A stretch of 10,432 nucleotides of DNA. Source: Methanoculleus marisnigri. GTDB taxonomy: Archaea; Halobacteriota; Methanomicrobia; Methanomicrobiales; Methanoculleaceae. This document shows, in pieces, positions 1 through 8,177 of this stretch; the stretch's first letter is position 1, and each line of letters opens with the position of its first letter. A program made the translations under genes and the position numbers. The notes beneath the pieces are model-generated. The model had not been told where the DNA came from. It was given only the letters and a program-made list of their open reading frames with translations, and did no database searches. The stretch covers positions 1 to 10,432 of the forward strand of contig DASQ01000016.1 in assembly GCA_002503885.1 (NCBI GenBank), read 5' to 3'.

Positions 1-177
1 GGGGTACATTGGTTTTGTCTTTGTCCGGGATTTCTTTGGTTTCGGTACGCCGCGTTCATCACTTTCAACTCGGAGATATTGAAGATATCTGGTTTGTACT
101 TTCCCATTTTCCCGATAACTCTCATATTTGTAGAGATACACTCGATTTCCTTTCTTGATGCGTTTGATATATACCAT
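1..177 (-). CDS. Probable transposase, N-terminal part (runs off the left edge)
   Basis: The reading frame opens with ATG at 177 and stays open for 59 codons to the window edge. The product starts MVYIKRIKKGNRVYLYKYES, followed by a basic, lysine-rich stretch containing GVPKPKKS. A short basic beta-type N-terminus of the form IKRIKK-x3-VYL-x2-YES is, to my recollection, typical of archaeal IS1634/IS4-type DDE transposases. The catalytic core is outside the window, so the family call is an inference. The best internal support is that the right edge of the window opens a second gene with a related N-terminus (10375 onward), and that both share an upstream sequence module. Local base composition is AT-rich, unlike the GC-rich neighbours, as expected for a mobile element. 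It could instead be another DNA-binding protein. Confidence 0.6.
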   Translation of the reverse strand, partial: MVYIKRIKKGNRVYLYKYESYRENGKVQTRYLQYLRVESDERGVPKPKKSRTKTKPMYP

Positions 178-211
178 GTGAGTTGTATTACAACATACAA
201 CAAAATAAGCC
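178..211 (-). promoter_or_regulatory. Upstream module with inverted repeat before the left-edge transposase
   Basis: Read on the minus strand, this block lies directly before the ATG at 177. It contains a near-palindrome, gttgtaatacaac (182-194), with two 6-bp arms around one central base, ending about 5 nt before the start codon. Most of the block aligns with the sequence before the right-edge transposase (10343-10374), with about six differences and one gap over 34 positions. It may be an operator, a promoter-proximal part of the element end, or both. Confidence 0.45.
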
Positions 212-257
212 TTTCCCCTCTCTAATTAATATTTTAAGACACAAGGGGGAGATAGTG

Positions 258-271
258 GCGAGAAATCTCGC
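258..271. repeat. Short perfect hairpin in AT-rich spacer
   Basis: The sequence gcgagaaatctcgc has 6-bp perfectly complementary arms around two A residues. It lies in the 197-nt spacer between the left-edge transposase and the DUF4013 gene, in which I see no gene. It could belong to the end of the left mobile element. No function can be assigned. Confidence 0.3.
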
Positions 272-374
272 ATGTAAGGTGTAAATTCTATCTATTCAGG
301 ATACAAACACCCGGTCTTGATAACGGTGAAGGGTGTGTGCCCGAAGAGGGGCACCAGAAAAGGGGCGTGGGGTT

Positions 375-1067
375 TTACGCCGGTGCCGGAGCGCTCTCGT
401 AGGCCCGGGCGAGGTAGTGGGCGTGGAAGATGCCGAACGCCACCCCGAGGAAGAGGTTGATGATCCAGCCGAGGATCGGGATCGAGGCGATGAGGCCGAG
501 CACGACCGCATACACGAGACCGATGAGGAGGAGGACGATGATCGCGACGATCCAGGAACCCCACCCGATCCGTCCGATATGCGAAAAGATCGCACCGAAG
601 TTGAACGCCTGGCCGAGGCTGTCCGTGTGGGCGAACCGCACGACCGCGAAGAGAGAGATGAACGATATGATGATCCCGACGACGACCGCAATCAGGAGCC
701 CGGAGATCGCGGCGGCAACGGCCGGGGCCCATACGTCGGGGTTGTCCACCCCATACGCCGCTATGGTGGAGATGACTGCAACCCCCCCGAAGTAGGCCAG
801 GATCAGGATCACCGGGATCATGTAGATCAGGTTGATGATGTTCCACTTCCACCCGTCGACGAAGAGCCTGCCCCATTCGTTGACGTCGGGGGCGGGCTTC
901 GTGCCGGAGAGCACCCGGACGATGTAGCCGTTAAAAAGCGGGACTAAAAAGAGCGTGAACGTCTGGATGAGCGAGAGGATGACCAGGAGCACCCACCGTC
1001 CCCATTCGCCCCAGAGAGCCTCCTTCGTGTAACCGACCGAGCCGGAGACAAGATTACCGTAGTCCAT
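375..1067 (-). CDS. DUF4013-type integral membrane protein
   Basis: This is a 230-residue, strongly hydrophobic protein. Membrane segments appear at about residues 25-50, 76-103, 114-143 and 171-213, the last long enough for two helices. A polar stretch, RFAHTDSLGQAFNFG (144-158), and a C-terminal HAHYLARAYESAPAP tail are features I associate with the DUF4013 family, which is common in methanogens and has no known function. The frame is open back to a TTG at 1211, but the ATG at 1067 is preferred. It is preceded by an AGGTGG ribosome site (1075-1080) at 7-nt spacing and by a TATA-like box (1104-1112) that would start the transcript between them. The codons upstream of 1067 look like a purH-tail relic rather than membrane protein. 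The gene is the last of a minus-strand series but has its own promoter. Confidence 0.8.
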   Translation of the reverse strand: MDYGNLVSGSVGYTKEALWGEWGRWVLLVILSLIQTFTLFLVPLFNGYIVRVLSGTKPAPDVNEWGRLFVDGWKWNIINLIYMIPVILILAYFGGVAVISTIAAYGVDNPDVWAPAVAAAISGLLIAVVVGIIISFISLFAVVRFAHTDSLGQAFNFGAIFSHIGRIGWGSWIVAIIVLLLIGLVYAVVLGLIASIPILGWIINLFLGVAFGIFHAHYLARAYESAPAPA

Positions 1068-1074
1068 ATCACTA

Positions 1075-1112
1075 CCACCTTCGGCCGTGGAGAGGGGGCG
1101 GGGGATATAACA
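1075..1112 (-). promoter_or_regulatory. TATA box and Shine-Dalgarno for the DUF4013 gene
   Basis: On the minus strand, gttatatc (1104-1112) is a TATA-like box. AGGTGG (1075-1080) is a good match to the archaeal anti-Shine-Dalgarno and lies 7 nt before ATG 1067. A start about 25 nt downstream of the TATA box would fall near 1080, giving a very short leader carrying this ribosome site. Together they fix the start codon. Confidence 0.5.
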
Positions 1113-1141
1113 GTTTGGACGCGATCTCACAGGGCTGTCAT

Positions 1142-1196
1142 AGAGGTAGCACCCGGAAAAGACCGTCGCGTTCTTGAGCCGGTTCGCCGTGTCGGC
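1142..1196 (-). pseudogene. Relic resembling the 3' end of purH
   Basis: On the minus strand the segment translates to ADTANRLKNATVFSG, which matches the end of the intact PurH here, EAANRLNIAMVFTG. At the DNA level, positions 1155-1195 align without gaps to 1525-1565, inside the purH 3' end, with about six differences in 41 positions. That includes an identical 16-base block, ttgagccggttcgccg. Similarity fades on both sides, and no stop follows at the expected place. It looks like an old partial duplication of the purH tail, now upstream of the DUF4013 promoter. Confidence 0.55.
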
Positions 1197-1241
1197 GGCC
1201 TTCCGGCTCAAAAATCGGGATCCGGCAGAACTCCCGGATTG

Positions 1242-1442
1242 TCACAACTCCTTTCTCAGGTAGACCATCTCGACGAGCTCTTCGCCGCAGTCGAAGATCG
1301 GGTGGTCGTAATTATCGACAAAGAAGTTCTCGACGCGATGAGATACGGCAAACCCGCAGCGCTCATAGAACCGGAGACTACGGGGACGAACTCCCGTGCC
1401 GACGACCATAACGCGGCACTTATCCCTGTAGTGCTCGAAGAT
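1242..1442 (-). pseudogene. C-terminal relic of a GNAT acetyltransferase
   Basis: The minus strand, not the plus-strand open frame here, carries recognisable protein. It is a 66-codon open stretch ending in TGA at 1242. In order it holds HYRDKCRVMVVGTG, LRFYERCGF, NFFVDNYDHPIFDCG and MVYLRKEL. This is the layout of the C-terminal half of GNAT N-acetyltransferases: a beta strand with a VGTG motif, then FYxxCGF, then an FF-x2-YD-x-PIF-x2-G segment and a final M-x-YL-x3-L strand. An in-frame stop (1443-1445) closes the frame on the N-terminal side, and no acetyl-CoA-binding loop (Q/RxxGxG/A) is present. The part after VGTG, normally a N/D-S-S turn, is altered. It is therefore a truncated remnant immediately downstream of purH. 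Confidence 0.6.
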
Positions 1443-1475
1443 TCATGGCAGACCCGGCTGGAATGCGGACTTACG

Positions 1476-1500
1476 AAAAAAGAGATCTCCGGCCGGCCTC
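1476..1500 (-). terminator. Putative terminator after purH
   Basis: Directly after the purH stop, the minus strand reads a GC palindrome (ggccggcc, 1491-1498), then agatctc, then a run of six T (1476-1481). T-rich tracts are the usual archaeal termination signal. The GC palindrome may strengthen it. Confidence 0.45.
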
Positions 1501-2985
<1,485 letters not shown>

Positions 2986-3009
2986 GGGTACACATGAGCG
3001 GGATAGAGG

Positions 3010-3020
3010 GATATATATTT
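3010..3020 (-). promoter_or_regulatory. TATA box of purH
   Basis: On the minus strand the block reads aaatatatat, a strong archaeal TATA box. Its centre is about 30 nt from the purH ATG at 2985, so transcription should begin within a few bases of the start codon. This geometry and the missing ribosome site indicate a leaderless transcript. Confidence 0.6.
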
Positions 3021-3025
3021 GGCGC

Positions 3026-3111
3026 CGCCCGCGAAAGCGGGCGTGTTTGTCCACGGAAAGCAGGGAGGGATGCCCTGGAGAGCACCCCGACGGCCGGCGA
3101 GGAAGGCCGTC
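3026..3111. repeat. Three consecutive stem-loops in the purH/grpE divergent region
   Basis: The 300-nt region between the divergent genes purH and grpE contains no gene but is rich in hairpins. 3026-3043 has 7-bp arms, cgcccgc and gcgggcg, closing a GAAA tetraloop. 3061-3077 has 5-bp arms, caggg and ccctg. 3089-3111 has 7-bp arms, gacggcc and ggccgtc, around 9 nt. They lie upstream of both promoters, so they are not leaders of either gene. They could be a small RNA, a bidirectional insulator or chance in GC-rich DNA. I see no TATA box that would drive a separate transcript. Confidence 0.4.
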
Positions 3112-3212
3112 CCCCTCCTCCGGATCCGCATATCGACGGGGGAATACTGACGGATGGGCTCCCAATCGGCGATTTGGCCCGTTAAAGGAGCCGGATGTCT
3201 GCAGCAACAGTT

Positions 3213-3224
3213 AGTAATATATAG
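3213..3224 (+). promoter_or_regulatory. TATA box of the grpE-dnaK-dnaJ operon
   Basis: The sequence agtaatatatag (3213-3224) is an archaeal TATA box about 70 nt before the grpE ATG. A start near 3245 would leave a leader of about 40 nt. No CIRCE-type inverted repeat (TTAGCACTC-N9-GAGTGCTAA) is present, so HrcA-type control is not supported. Confidence 0.5.
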
Positions 3225-3285
3225 AACCACATTACAATAAATAATCGAACTACTACATTAACATCATTTGAAGCAGGTTAAGCGT

Positions 3286-3795
3286 ATGAAGGAGGATACA
3301 TCCGAACCAAACGAGAGCCAGCAGAATCTCGCAGAACCGGCGGATGCACCATCTCCCGCGCTTGAAGAGTTGCAGAAGGCATATGACGACTTAAACAACC
3401 GTCACCTGCGCCTTGCAGCGGACTTCGACAACTACCGCAGAAGGATGGCCCGGGAACTCGACGCGCGTACAACATTCGCCATCGAGGGGTTTGCGGTGGA
3501 GTTGCTCGAGGTCGTGGACAACTTCGAGCGGGCGGAGAAGGCCAACGGTGCAGCCCTCACGGAAGGGATGGAGCAGATCAGGAAACTCTTTGCGACCATC
3601 CTTGAGCGGCACGGCATCAGGCTCATGGAATGCCGGAACCTTCCTTTCGACCCGGAGCGGCACGAGGCGATCGCCTACGTCCCTTCGGACGCAGAGGAGG
3701 GCACCGTGATCGACGAGGTCGTTCGCGGATACTGTATGCAGGATAAAGTTATCAGATGCGCAAAAGTCGTAGTATCTAAAGGATTGGAGGAATAA
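3286..3795 (+). CDS. grpE: GrpE, nucleotide exchange factor for DnaK
   Basis: GrpE releases ADP from DnaK so that the chaperone can cycle. The 169-residue protein has a charged, disordered N-terminus (1-24) and a long coiled coil (about 25-60, with HLRLAADFDNYRRRMARE, the GrpE dimerisation signature region). A helical bundle follows (about 65-110, VELLEVVDNFERA), then the C-terminal beta wing with NLPFDPERHEAIAYV (118-132), GTVIDEVVRGY and KVIRCAKVVVSKG, close to the family consensus. The start is ATG 3286. A TTG at 3268 is in frame but would add only six residues. No strong ribosome site precedes either. It is the first gene of the operon, and its last codons (GLEE) contain the ribosome site of dnaK, four nucleotides ahead, implying translational coupling. 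Confidence 0.95.
   Translation: MKEDTSEPNESQQNLAEPADAPSPALEELQKAYDDLNNRHLRLAADFDNYRRRMARELDARTTFAIEGFAVELLEVVDNFERAEKANGAALTEGMEQIRKLFATILERHGIRLMECRNLPFDPERHEAIAYVPSDAEEGTVIDEVVRGYCMQDKVIRCAKVVVSKGLEE
3786..3790 (+). promoter_or_regulatory. Shine-Dalgarno of dnaK inside grpE
   Basis: GGAGG lies within the final codons of grpE, 9 nt before the dnaK ATG at 3800, and sets that start. Ribosomes finishing grpE would pass over it, which favours coupled synthesis of the two partners. Confidence 0.7.
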
Positions 3796-3799
3796 ACAG

Positions 3800-5623
3800 A
3801 TGGTTTCGGAAAAAGTTCTTGGTATCGATCTTGGGACAACCAACTCGTGCATGGCAATCATAGAAGGCGGGCGGGCGACGGTCATCGCCAACGCCGAAGG
3901 CGGCAGGACCACCCCCTCCGTCGTAGCGTTCACCAAGGAGGGCGAGCGGCTGGTCGGCACCGTCGCAAAGCGGCAGGCGATCACCAACCCGAACCGCACC
4001 ATCCAGTCGATCAAGCGGAAGATGGGCACGAGCGAGAAGATCACGATCGAGGGCAAGGGGTATACGCCGCAAGAGATCTCCGCGATGATCCTCCAGAAGA
4101 TGAAACTGGACGCCGAGGAGTACCTGGGCGAGAAGATCGCGAAAGCCGTCATCACGGTGCCCGCCTATTTCAACGATGCCCAGCGCCAGGCGACGAAGGA
4201 CGCAGGGGCCATCGCCGGCCTCGAAGTGCTCCGGATCATCAACGAACCGACTGCAAGCGCCCTCGCCTACGGCATCGACAGGGAAGGCGAGTCCACGGTG
4301 CTCGTCTACGACCTCGGCGGCGGCACGTTCGATGTCTCGATCCTCCAGCTCGGCGACGGCGTCTTCGAGGTTAAGTCGACCGCGGGCAACAACCGCCTCG
4401 GCGGCGACGACTTCGACAAACTGGTCGTCGACTATCTGGTCGATGAGTTCAAGAAGAAGGAGGGCGGCGACCTCCGGAAGGACCCGGTCGCCATGCAGCG
4501 GCTGCGCGATGCGGCCGAGAACGCGAAAGTTGAGCTCTCCACCGTCCAGAAGACCAACATCAACCTCCCCTACATCACCACGACGGAGAGCGGTCCCAAG
4601 TTCCTGGACTTCGACCTTACCCGTGCGAAGTTCGAGCAGCTGATCGGCGACCTCGTCGACTCGACCCTCGGGCCGGTGAAGCAGGCGCTCGCCGACGCCA
4701 AACTGGGCCCTGACGGTATCGACCACGTCCTCCTCGTCGGCGGGTCGACCCGTATCCCGCTCGTGCAGGAGACCGTGAAGAAGATCCTCAAGAAGGAGCC
4801 CGACAAGGGGATCAACCCCGACGAGTGTGTCGCCATCGGCGCCGCCATCCAGGCCGGCGTGCTGACGGGCGAGACCAAGGATGTCCTGCTCCTCGACGTG
4901 ACGCCGCTCTCGCTCGGCATCGAGACGCTCGGCGGCATCGCGACGAAACTGATCGACCGCAACACCACCATCCCCACGAGGAAGAGCCAGGTCTTCTCGA
5001 CCGCCGCCGACGGCCAGACCTCGGTCGAGATCCACGTGATGCAGGGCGAGCGGACGCTTGCAAAGGACAACTTCACCCTGGGCCGGTTCCAGCTCACCGG
5101 GATCCCGCCCGCACCCCGGGGGATCCCGCAGATCGAGGTCACGTTCGATATCGACGCAAACGGCATCGTCCATGTCTCGGCAAAGGACCTCGGCACCGGG
5201 AACGAGCAGTCGATCACCATCAAGCCGCAGGACTCCCGACCCTCGGAGGCCGAGATCGAGCGGATGATGAGCGACGCAAAGAAGTTCGCGGAAGAGGACC
5301 AGAAGAAGCGCGAGGAGATCGATCTCCGAAACACCGCCGATACCGCGATCTTCACCGCCGAGCGGGCCTTGAAGGACGCGAAAGAGTCGATCGATGCCGC
5401 GGACCGCGAGAAGATCGAGAGCGCGATCGCCGACCTCAAGAAGGTGCTCGAAGGCGACGACCTCGATGCCATCAAGCAGAAGATGGAAACCCTGACCGAA
5501 GCGGTATATGCGGTCACGACAAAGATGTATCAGCAGGCGCAGGCCGCCCAGCAGCAGAAGACAGAGGGAGCTGCCAAGAAGGATGATACTGTCGTTGATG
5601 CCGATTACGAAGTCAAAGAGTGA
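3800..5623 (+). CDS. dnaK: DnaK, Hsp70 molecular chaperone
   Basis: This cytosolic ATP-dependent chaperone binds exposed hydrophobic segments of client proteins and works with DnaJ and GrpE. The 607-residue protein is complete. The ATPase domain has GIDLGTTNSCMA (8-19), VITVPAYFNDAQRQATKDAG (117-136), NEPTASALAYG (148-158), DLGGGTFDVS (171-180) and LLVGGSTRIP (311-320). The linker DVLLLDVTPLS is at 361-371. The substrate-binding domain has HVMQGER (412-418) and GIPPAPRGIPQIEV (434-447), followed by a helical lid. The tail, VVDADYEV near the C-terminus, resembles the bacterial EEVD-like ends. Between about residues 75 and 90 it lacks the roughly 25-residue insertion of Gram-negative DnaK. Together with STAGNNRLGGDDFD (193-206), this matches Firmicute proteins, in line with the accepted view that archaeal Hsp70 came from bacteria. 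Residue N198 replaces the E. coli Thr199 autophosphorylation site, as it does in Bacillus. Confidence 0.98.
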   Translation: MVSEKVLGIDLGTTNSCMAIIEGGRATVIANAEGGRTTPSVVAFTKEGERLVGTVAKRQAITNPNRTIQSIKRKMGTSEKITIEGKGYTPQEISAMILQKMKLDAEEYLGEKIAKAVITVPAYFNDAQRQATKDAGAIAGLEVLRIINEPTASALAYGIDREGESTVLVYDLGGGTFDVSILQLGDGVFEVKSTAGNNRLGGDDFDKLVVDYLVDEFKKKEGGDLRKDPVAMQRLRDAAENAKVELSTVQKTNINLPYITTTESGPKFLDFDLTRAKFEQLIGDLVDSTLGPVKQALADAKLGPDGIDHVLLVGGSTRIPLVQETVKKILKKEPDKGINPDECVAIGAAIQAGVLTGETKDVLLLDVTPLSLGIETLGGIATKLIDRNTTIPTRKSQVFSTAADGQTSVEIHVMQGERTLAKDNFTLGRFQLTGIPPAPRGIPQIEVTFDIDANGIVHVSAKDLGTGNEQSITIKPQDSRPSEAEIERMMSDAKKFAEEDQKKREEIDLRNTADTAIFTAERALKDAKESIDAADREKIESAIADLKKVLEGDDLDAIKQKMETLTEAVYAVTTKMYQQAQAAQQQKTEGAAKKDDTVVDADYEVKE

Positions 5624-5628
5624 GGTCG

Positions 5629-6783
5629 ATGGGTCCGGACAGCTACTATGATACCCTCGGCGTCTCGCGTGACGCCGACGATAAGGAGATCAGGAGAGCC
5701 TACCGGGACCTGGCACGAAAATACCACCCTGATGTCTGCAAGGAGCCGGGGGCCGAGGAGAGGTTCAAGAAGATCAACGAGGCCTACAGCGTCCTCTCCG
5801 ACGCCCAGAAGCGAGCCCAGTACGACCAGCTGGGGCATGACGCCTACAGCAATGCGTCCCGTGGTTCGTACTCCGGCGCGGGAGGACCCACCGGTGGGTT
5901 CAACGCGGATTTCTCCGGCTTTGGAGATATCTTCGAGACTTTCTTCGGTGGCGGCGGGGGCAGGCAGAGTTCCGGCCCGCGCCCCGGGGCCGATCTCCTG
6001 ATGAAGATACGGGTGACGCTTGAGGAAGCGGCGTTCGGGACCGAGAAAGAGGTCAGCCTCGACCATGTCGAGCCCTGCCCTGCATGCGACGGGTCGGGGA
6101 GCGAGACAAAGAAGTCCACCACCTGCCCGACCTGCGGCGGCAGCGGCCAGATGCGGCAGATGAGCCAGTCTATCTTCGGGAATTTCGTCAGGATGACCCC
6201 CTGCACCGCCTGCGGCGGCCGGGGGAAGATCCCCGAGTCCCGGTGCAAGGTCTGCGGCGGCAGCGGGCACCGGCGCGGCCGGCAGACCGTGAAGGTCCGG
6301 ATCCCGCCGGGCGTGGATACGGGCATGCGCCTCAGGATGGAAGGATACGGCGACGCCGGGGAGTACGGTGCGCCGGCGGGGGATCTCTACATCGAGATCA
6401 GCGTCGCGCCGCACAGGACCTTCACCCGGCGAGGCGACGACCTGGAGACGACCGTCGATATCAGTCCGGTTCAGGCAATCCTGGGTTCCGAGGTTGAGGT
6501 AAAGACGATCGACGGGCGCACGGTCGTCCTCGATATCCCGGCCGGCGTGCAGTACAACACCGGGTTGAAGATATCGGGCAAGGGCGTGCGGTGGCAGACC
6601 AAACCCGGCGACATGCTGGTGCGGGTGCGCATCGTCGTGCCCAAACACTTAAAAGAGGAGGAGCGCGAGCTCTACATGCGCCTGCTCGAGATGGAGGGGA
6701 AGAAACCCTCCTCCAAGGGCTCTAAGAAGGGCAAAGGCTTCTTTCAGGACGTCGTCGACAAGGTGAAAGAGTCGGTGAAGTGA
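5629..6783 (+). CDS. dnaJ: DnaJ, Hsp40 co-chaperone (type I)
   Basis: DnaJ delivers unfolded clients to DnaK and stimulates its ATPase. The 384-residue protein has the full type I layout. The J domain covers about 5-69, with the essential HPD at 33-35. A Gly/Phe-rich linker follows (about 76-113, FGDIFETFFGGGGG). Four CxxCxGxG zinc motifs have first cysteines at 150, 166, 192 and 206, all intact. The two C-terminal substrate-binding domains include PPGVDTGMRLRMEGYGD (226-242) and VDISPVQAILG. The lysine-rich tail is SSKGSKKGKG. ATG 5629 gives the usual short lead before the J domain and lies 5 nt after the dnaK stop. The alternative GTG at 5620 overlaps dnaK by 4 nt and adds MRS. Neither has a well-spaced ribosome site; GAGGT at 5622-5626 is only 2 nt from the ATG. 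It is the last gene of the operon. Confidence 0.97.
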   Translation: MGPDSYYDTLGVSRDADDKEIRRAYRDLARKYHPDVCKEPGAEERFKKINEAYSVLSDAQKRAQYDQLGHDAYSNASRGSYSGAGGPTGGFNADFSGFGDIFETFFGGGGGRQSSGPRPGADLLMKIRVTLEEAAFGTEKEVSLDHVEPCPACDGSGSETKKSTTCPTCGGSGQMRQMSQSIFGNFVRMTPCTACGGRGKIPESRCKVCGGSGHRRGRQTVKVRIPPGVDTGMRLRMEGYGDAGEYGAPAGDLYIEISVAPHRTFTRRGDDLETTVDISPVQAILGSEVEVKTIDGRTVVLDIPAGVQYNTGLKISGKGVRWQTKPGDMLVRVRIVVPKHLKEEERELYMRLLEMEGKKPSSKGSKKGKGFFQDVVDKVKESVK

Positions 6784-6833
6784 GGGGGGCCCCGCTTCGG
6801 CGGTTCGGTTTTTCGTTATCTTTTTTGTTTTAC
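6784..6833 (+). terminator. Terminator of the chaperone operon
   Basis: Right after the dnaJ stop comes a GC-rich stretch containing ggggcccc, followed by T-rich tracts (ggtttttcg and atcttttttgttttac, about 6808-6832). Clustered T runs after a convincing operon end are the usual archaeal terminator. Confidence 0.55.
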
Positions 6834-6879
6834 GACTCCCGAATGTGGATACTGGCGAGTTAAGGCAACCCGAACAGCA

Positions 6880-7031
6880 GGGGCGATGAAAAAGCCCCGT
6901 ACACTGGACCGTGGGGATATCGCCCCCGGGGGGGGCGGGGGCAGTGCGTGGCGATATCCCCTCGAAATCCGTGCCAGCGGATTAAACCTCATGGTCCGAG
7001 CTCACGCACTGCGGGGCTTTCACATTGCGCC
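6880..7031 (+). repeat. Structured repeat element, copy 1 (MITE-like)
   Basis: This 150-nt non-coding element fills most of the dnaJ/trmG10 spacer. It opens with a 35-nt core (6880-6914) that recurs in inverted orientation at 8811-8845 with one mismatch. The core begins with the hairpin ggggc-gatgaaaaa-gcccc and contains gtacactggaccgtgg. Inside are two interleaved inverted repeats: ggggatatcgcc (6913-6924) with ggcgatatcccc (6950-6961), and gcagtgcgtg (6941-6950) with cacgcactgc (7003-7012). The right end, gcggggctttcacattgcgccc (about 7010-7031), resembles the core start in inverse orientation. Repetition, inverted ends and lack of coding suggest a MITE-like or structured-RNA element. No transposase is encoded. 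The remaining 7032-7110 shows nothing recognisable. Confidence 0.55.
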
Positions 7032-7112
7032 CAACTGCAACGGCAATAGTCGGGCCATCCCAACCGGTCTTTCGGCTACCGATGTTAAGACCTCTGCTTC
7101 CCCCATCCCCCC

Positions 7113-7121
7113 GCTTTATCC
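7113..7121 (+). promoter_or_regulatory. Probable TATA box of the trmG10-like gene
   Basis: The sequence gctttatcc is centred about 29 nt before ATG 7146. That would place the transcript start at, or within a few bases of, the start codon, consistent with leaderless mRNA. The TGAGG next to the ATG is too close to act as a normal ribosome site. Confidence 0.4.
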
Positions 7122-7145
7122 CCCTCCCACCCCAATACCCTGAGG

Positions 7146-8099
7146 ATGAAACTGCTCTTCGAACTCTCCGGCGAGCACCCCGACCTCCCGGTCTCTGAAC
7201 TGGAGTGCGTGGGCCGTGTCCTCGATAGGCGGGCCCAGGTCGCCGTTGCCGAGTGCCCGGACCCGGAGGCCGCCGGACGCCTTGCCCTGACGCACGTGGT
7301 GATGGAGTACCTCGGGGAGTGCGAGCCCACGCGGGAGGCGTTCGCGGGCCTCCTTCGCGACCTCGCCATAACGACCGATAAGCCGTTCGCGGGCAGGGTA
7401 AAGACGATCCAGGGAAGCCGGATGGATGCCGCGCACCTCGAGCTGGAACGGCTGATCGGGACCCTGATCGCCGGCCCGGTCTCGCTCCGCGAGCCAATCG
7501 AAGAGTACCGCGCCGTAATCTCAGAGGACCGCTGCTACCTCGGCCGCGTCGTATTACGGATCGACCGGGGGGCATTCGATGCCAGGAACCCTATGCGCCG
7601 GGCGTTCTTCCACCCCGGCGTCATGATGCCCCGGATGGGCCGGGCGCTCGTCAACATCTCCCTGGTCCGGCCCGGCGAGGTGGTCTTCGACCCCTTCTGC
7701 GGCACCGGCGGGATCCTCCTTGAGGCCCAAGAGATCGGCGTCCGGACCCTCGGGAGCGACTTCGACCCCGCGATGGTCGCCGGCTACCGGCAGAACCTCC
7801 CGGGGTCGGACGTGATGATCGCCGACGCCACGGCGGTCCCGGTCTGCGACGGGGCGCTCGACGCGGTCGTGACGGATCTCCCCTACGGCCAGTCGGTCCG
7901 GATCCACGCCGAGAGCATGGACCGGCTCTACGACGGATCGCTTGCGGAGATCCGGCGCATCCTCCGGCCCGGAAGGCGCGCGGTCGTCGTCACGCACCGC
8001 GACATCACGACGATCGCCGCCCGCCACTTCACCGTCCAGCAGGAGCACGAGCAGCGGGTGCACAAGAGCCTGACCCGCCGGATCCTGGTGCTCTCCTGA
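7146..8099 (+). CDS. trmG10: tRNA (guanine(10)-N2)-methyltransferase, Trm11/TrmG10 type
   Basis: This probably transfers one or two methyl groups from S-adenosylmethionine to N2 of G10 in tRNA, an archaeal modification that stabilises the tRNA core. The 317-residue protein has an N-terminal region of about 150 residues fitting a THUMP-type RNA-binding module. RRAFFHPGVMMPRMGRALVN (151-170) is a segment typical of this family, in front of a Rossmann methyltransferase domain. SAM motif I is FDPFCGTGGILLEA (181-194), the acidic residue binding the ribose is in GSDFDP (203-208), and motif IV is TDLPYGQS (243-250), the D-x-PY type used for exocyclic amino groups. It ends with SLTRRILVL. The length is near that of archaeal homologues. 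A Trm14-like (G6) specificity cannot be excluded by eye. The gene lies between the two inverted repeat copies. Confidence 0.85.
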   Translation: MKLLFELSGEHPDLPVSELECVGRVLDRRAQVAVAECPDPEAAGRLALTHVVMEYLGECEPTREAFAGLLRDLAITTDKPFAGRVKTIQGSRMDAAHLELERLIGTLIAGPVSLREPIEEYRAVISEDRCYLGRVVLRIDRGAFDARNPMRRAFFHPGVMMPRMGRALVNISLVRPGEVVFDPFCGTGGILLEAQEIGVRTLGSDFDPAMVAGYRQNLPGSDVMIADATAVPVCDGALDAVVTDLPYGQSVRIHAESMDRLYDGSLAEIRRILRPGRRAVVVTHRDITTIAARHFTVQQEHEQRVHKSLTRRILVLS

Positions 8100-8177
8100 C
8101 GGTGCCGGTGCGCCCGGTGCAGGCAATCCCTCCCTTCCGGCGGTGCTCAAGGGGGAGGTATGCCGGGTGCCGGCCCC

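Noticed and set aside
337..354. Hairpin gtgccc/gggcac after the DUF4013 gene as a terminator
   Set aside because: The only T-run (four T) precedes the stem on the minus strand rather than following it, so support is too weak.
3181..3285. Possible CIRCE heat-shock operator upstream of grpE
   Set aside because: No TTAGCACTC/GAGTGCTAA inverted repeat was found.
3776..5173. Long minus-strand open frame (465 codons) opposite dnaK
   Set aside because: GC-rich third positions in dnaK keep the antisense frame open. The product is composed of D/R/L-rich low-information sequence typical of antisense shadows.
6880..6914. Repeat core as a box C/D sRNA (CGATGA resembling box C)
   Set aside because: The C box has a mismatch and no D box (CTGA) occurs at suitable spacing. 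The hairpin and inverted copies fit a repeat better.
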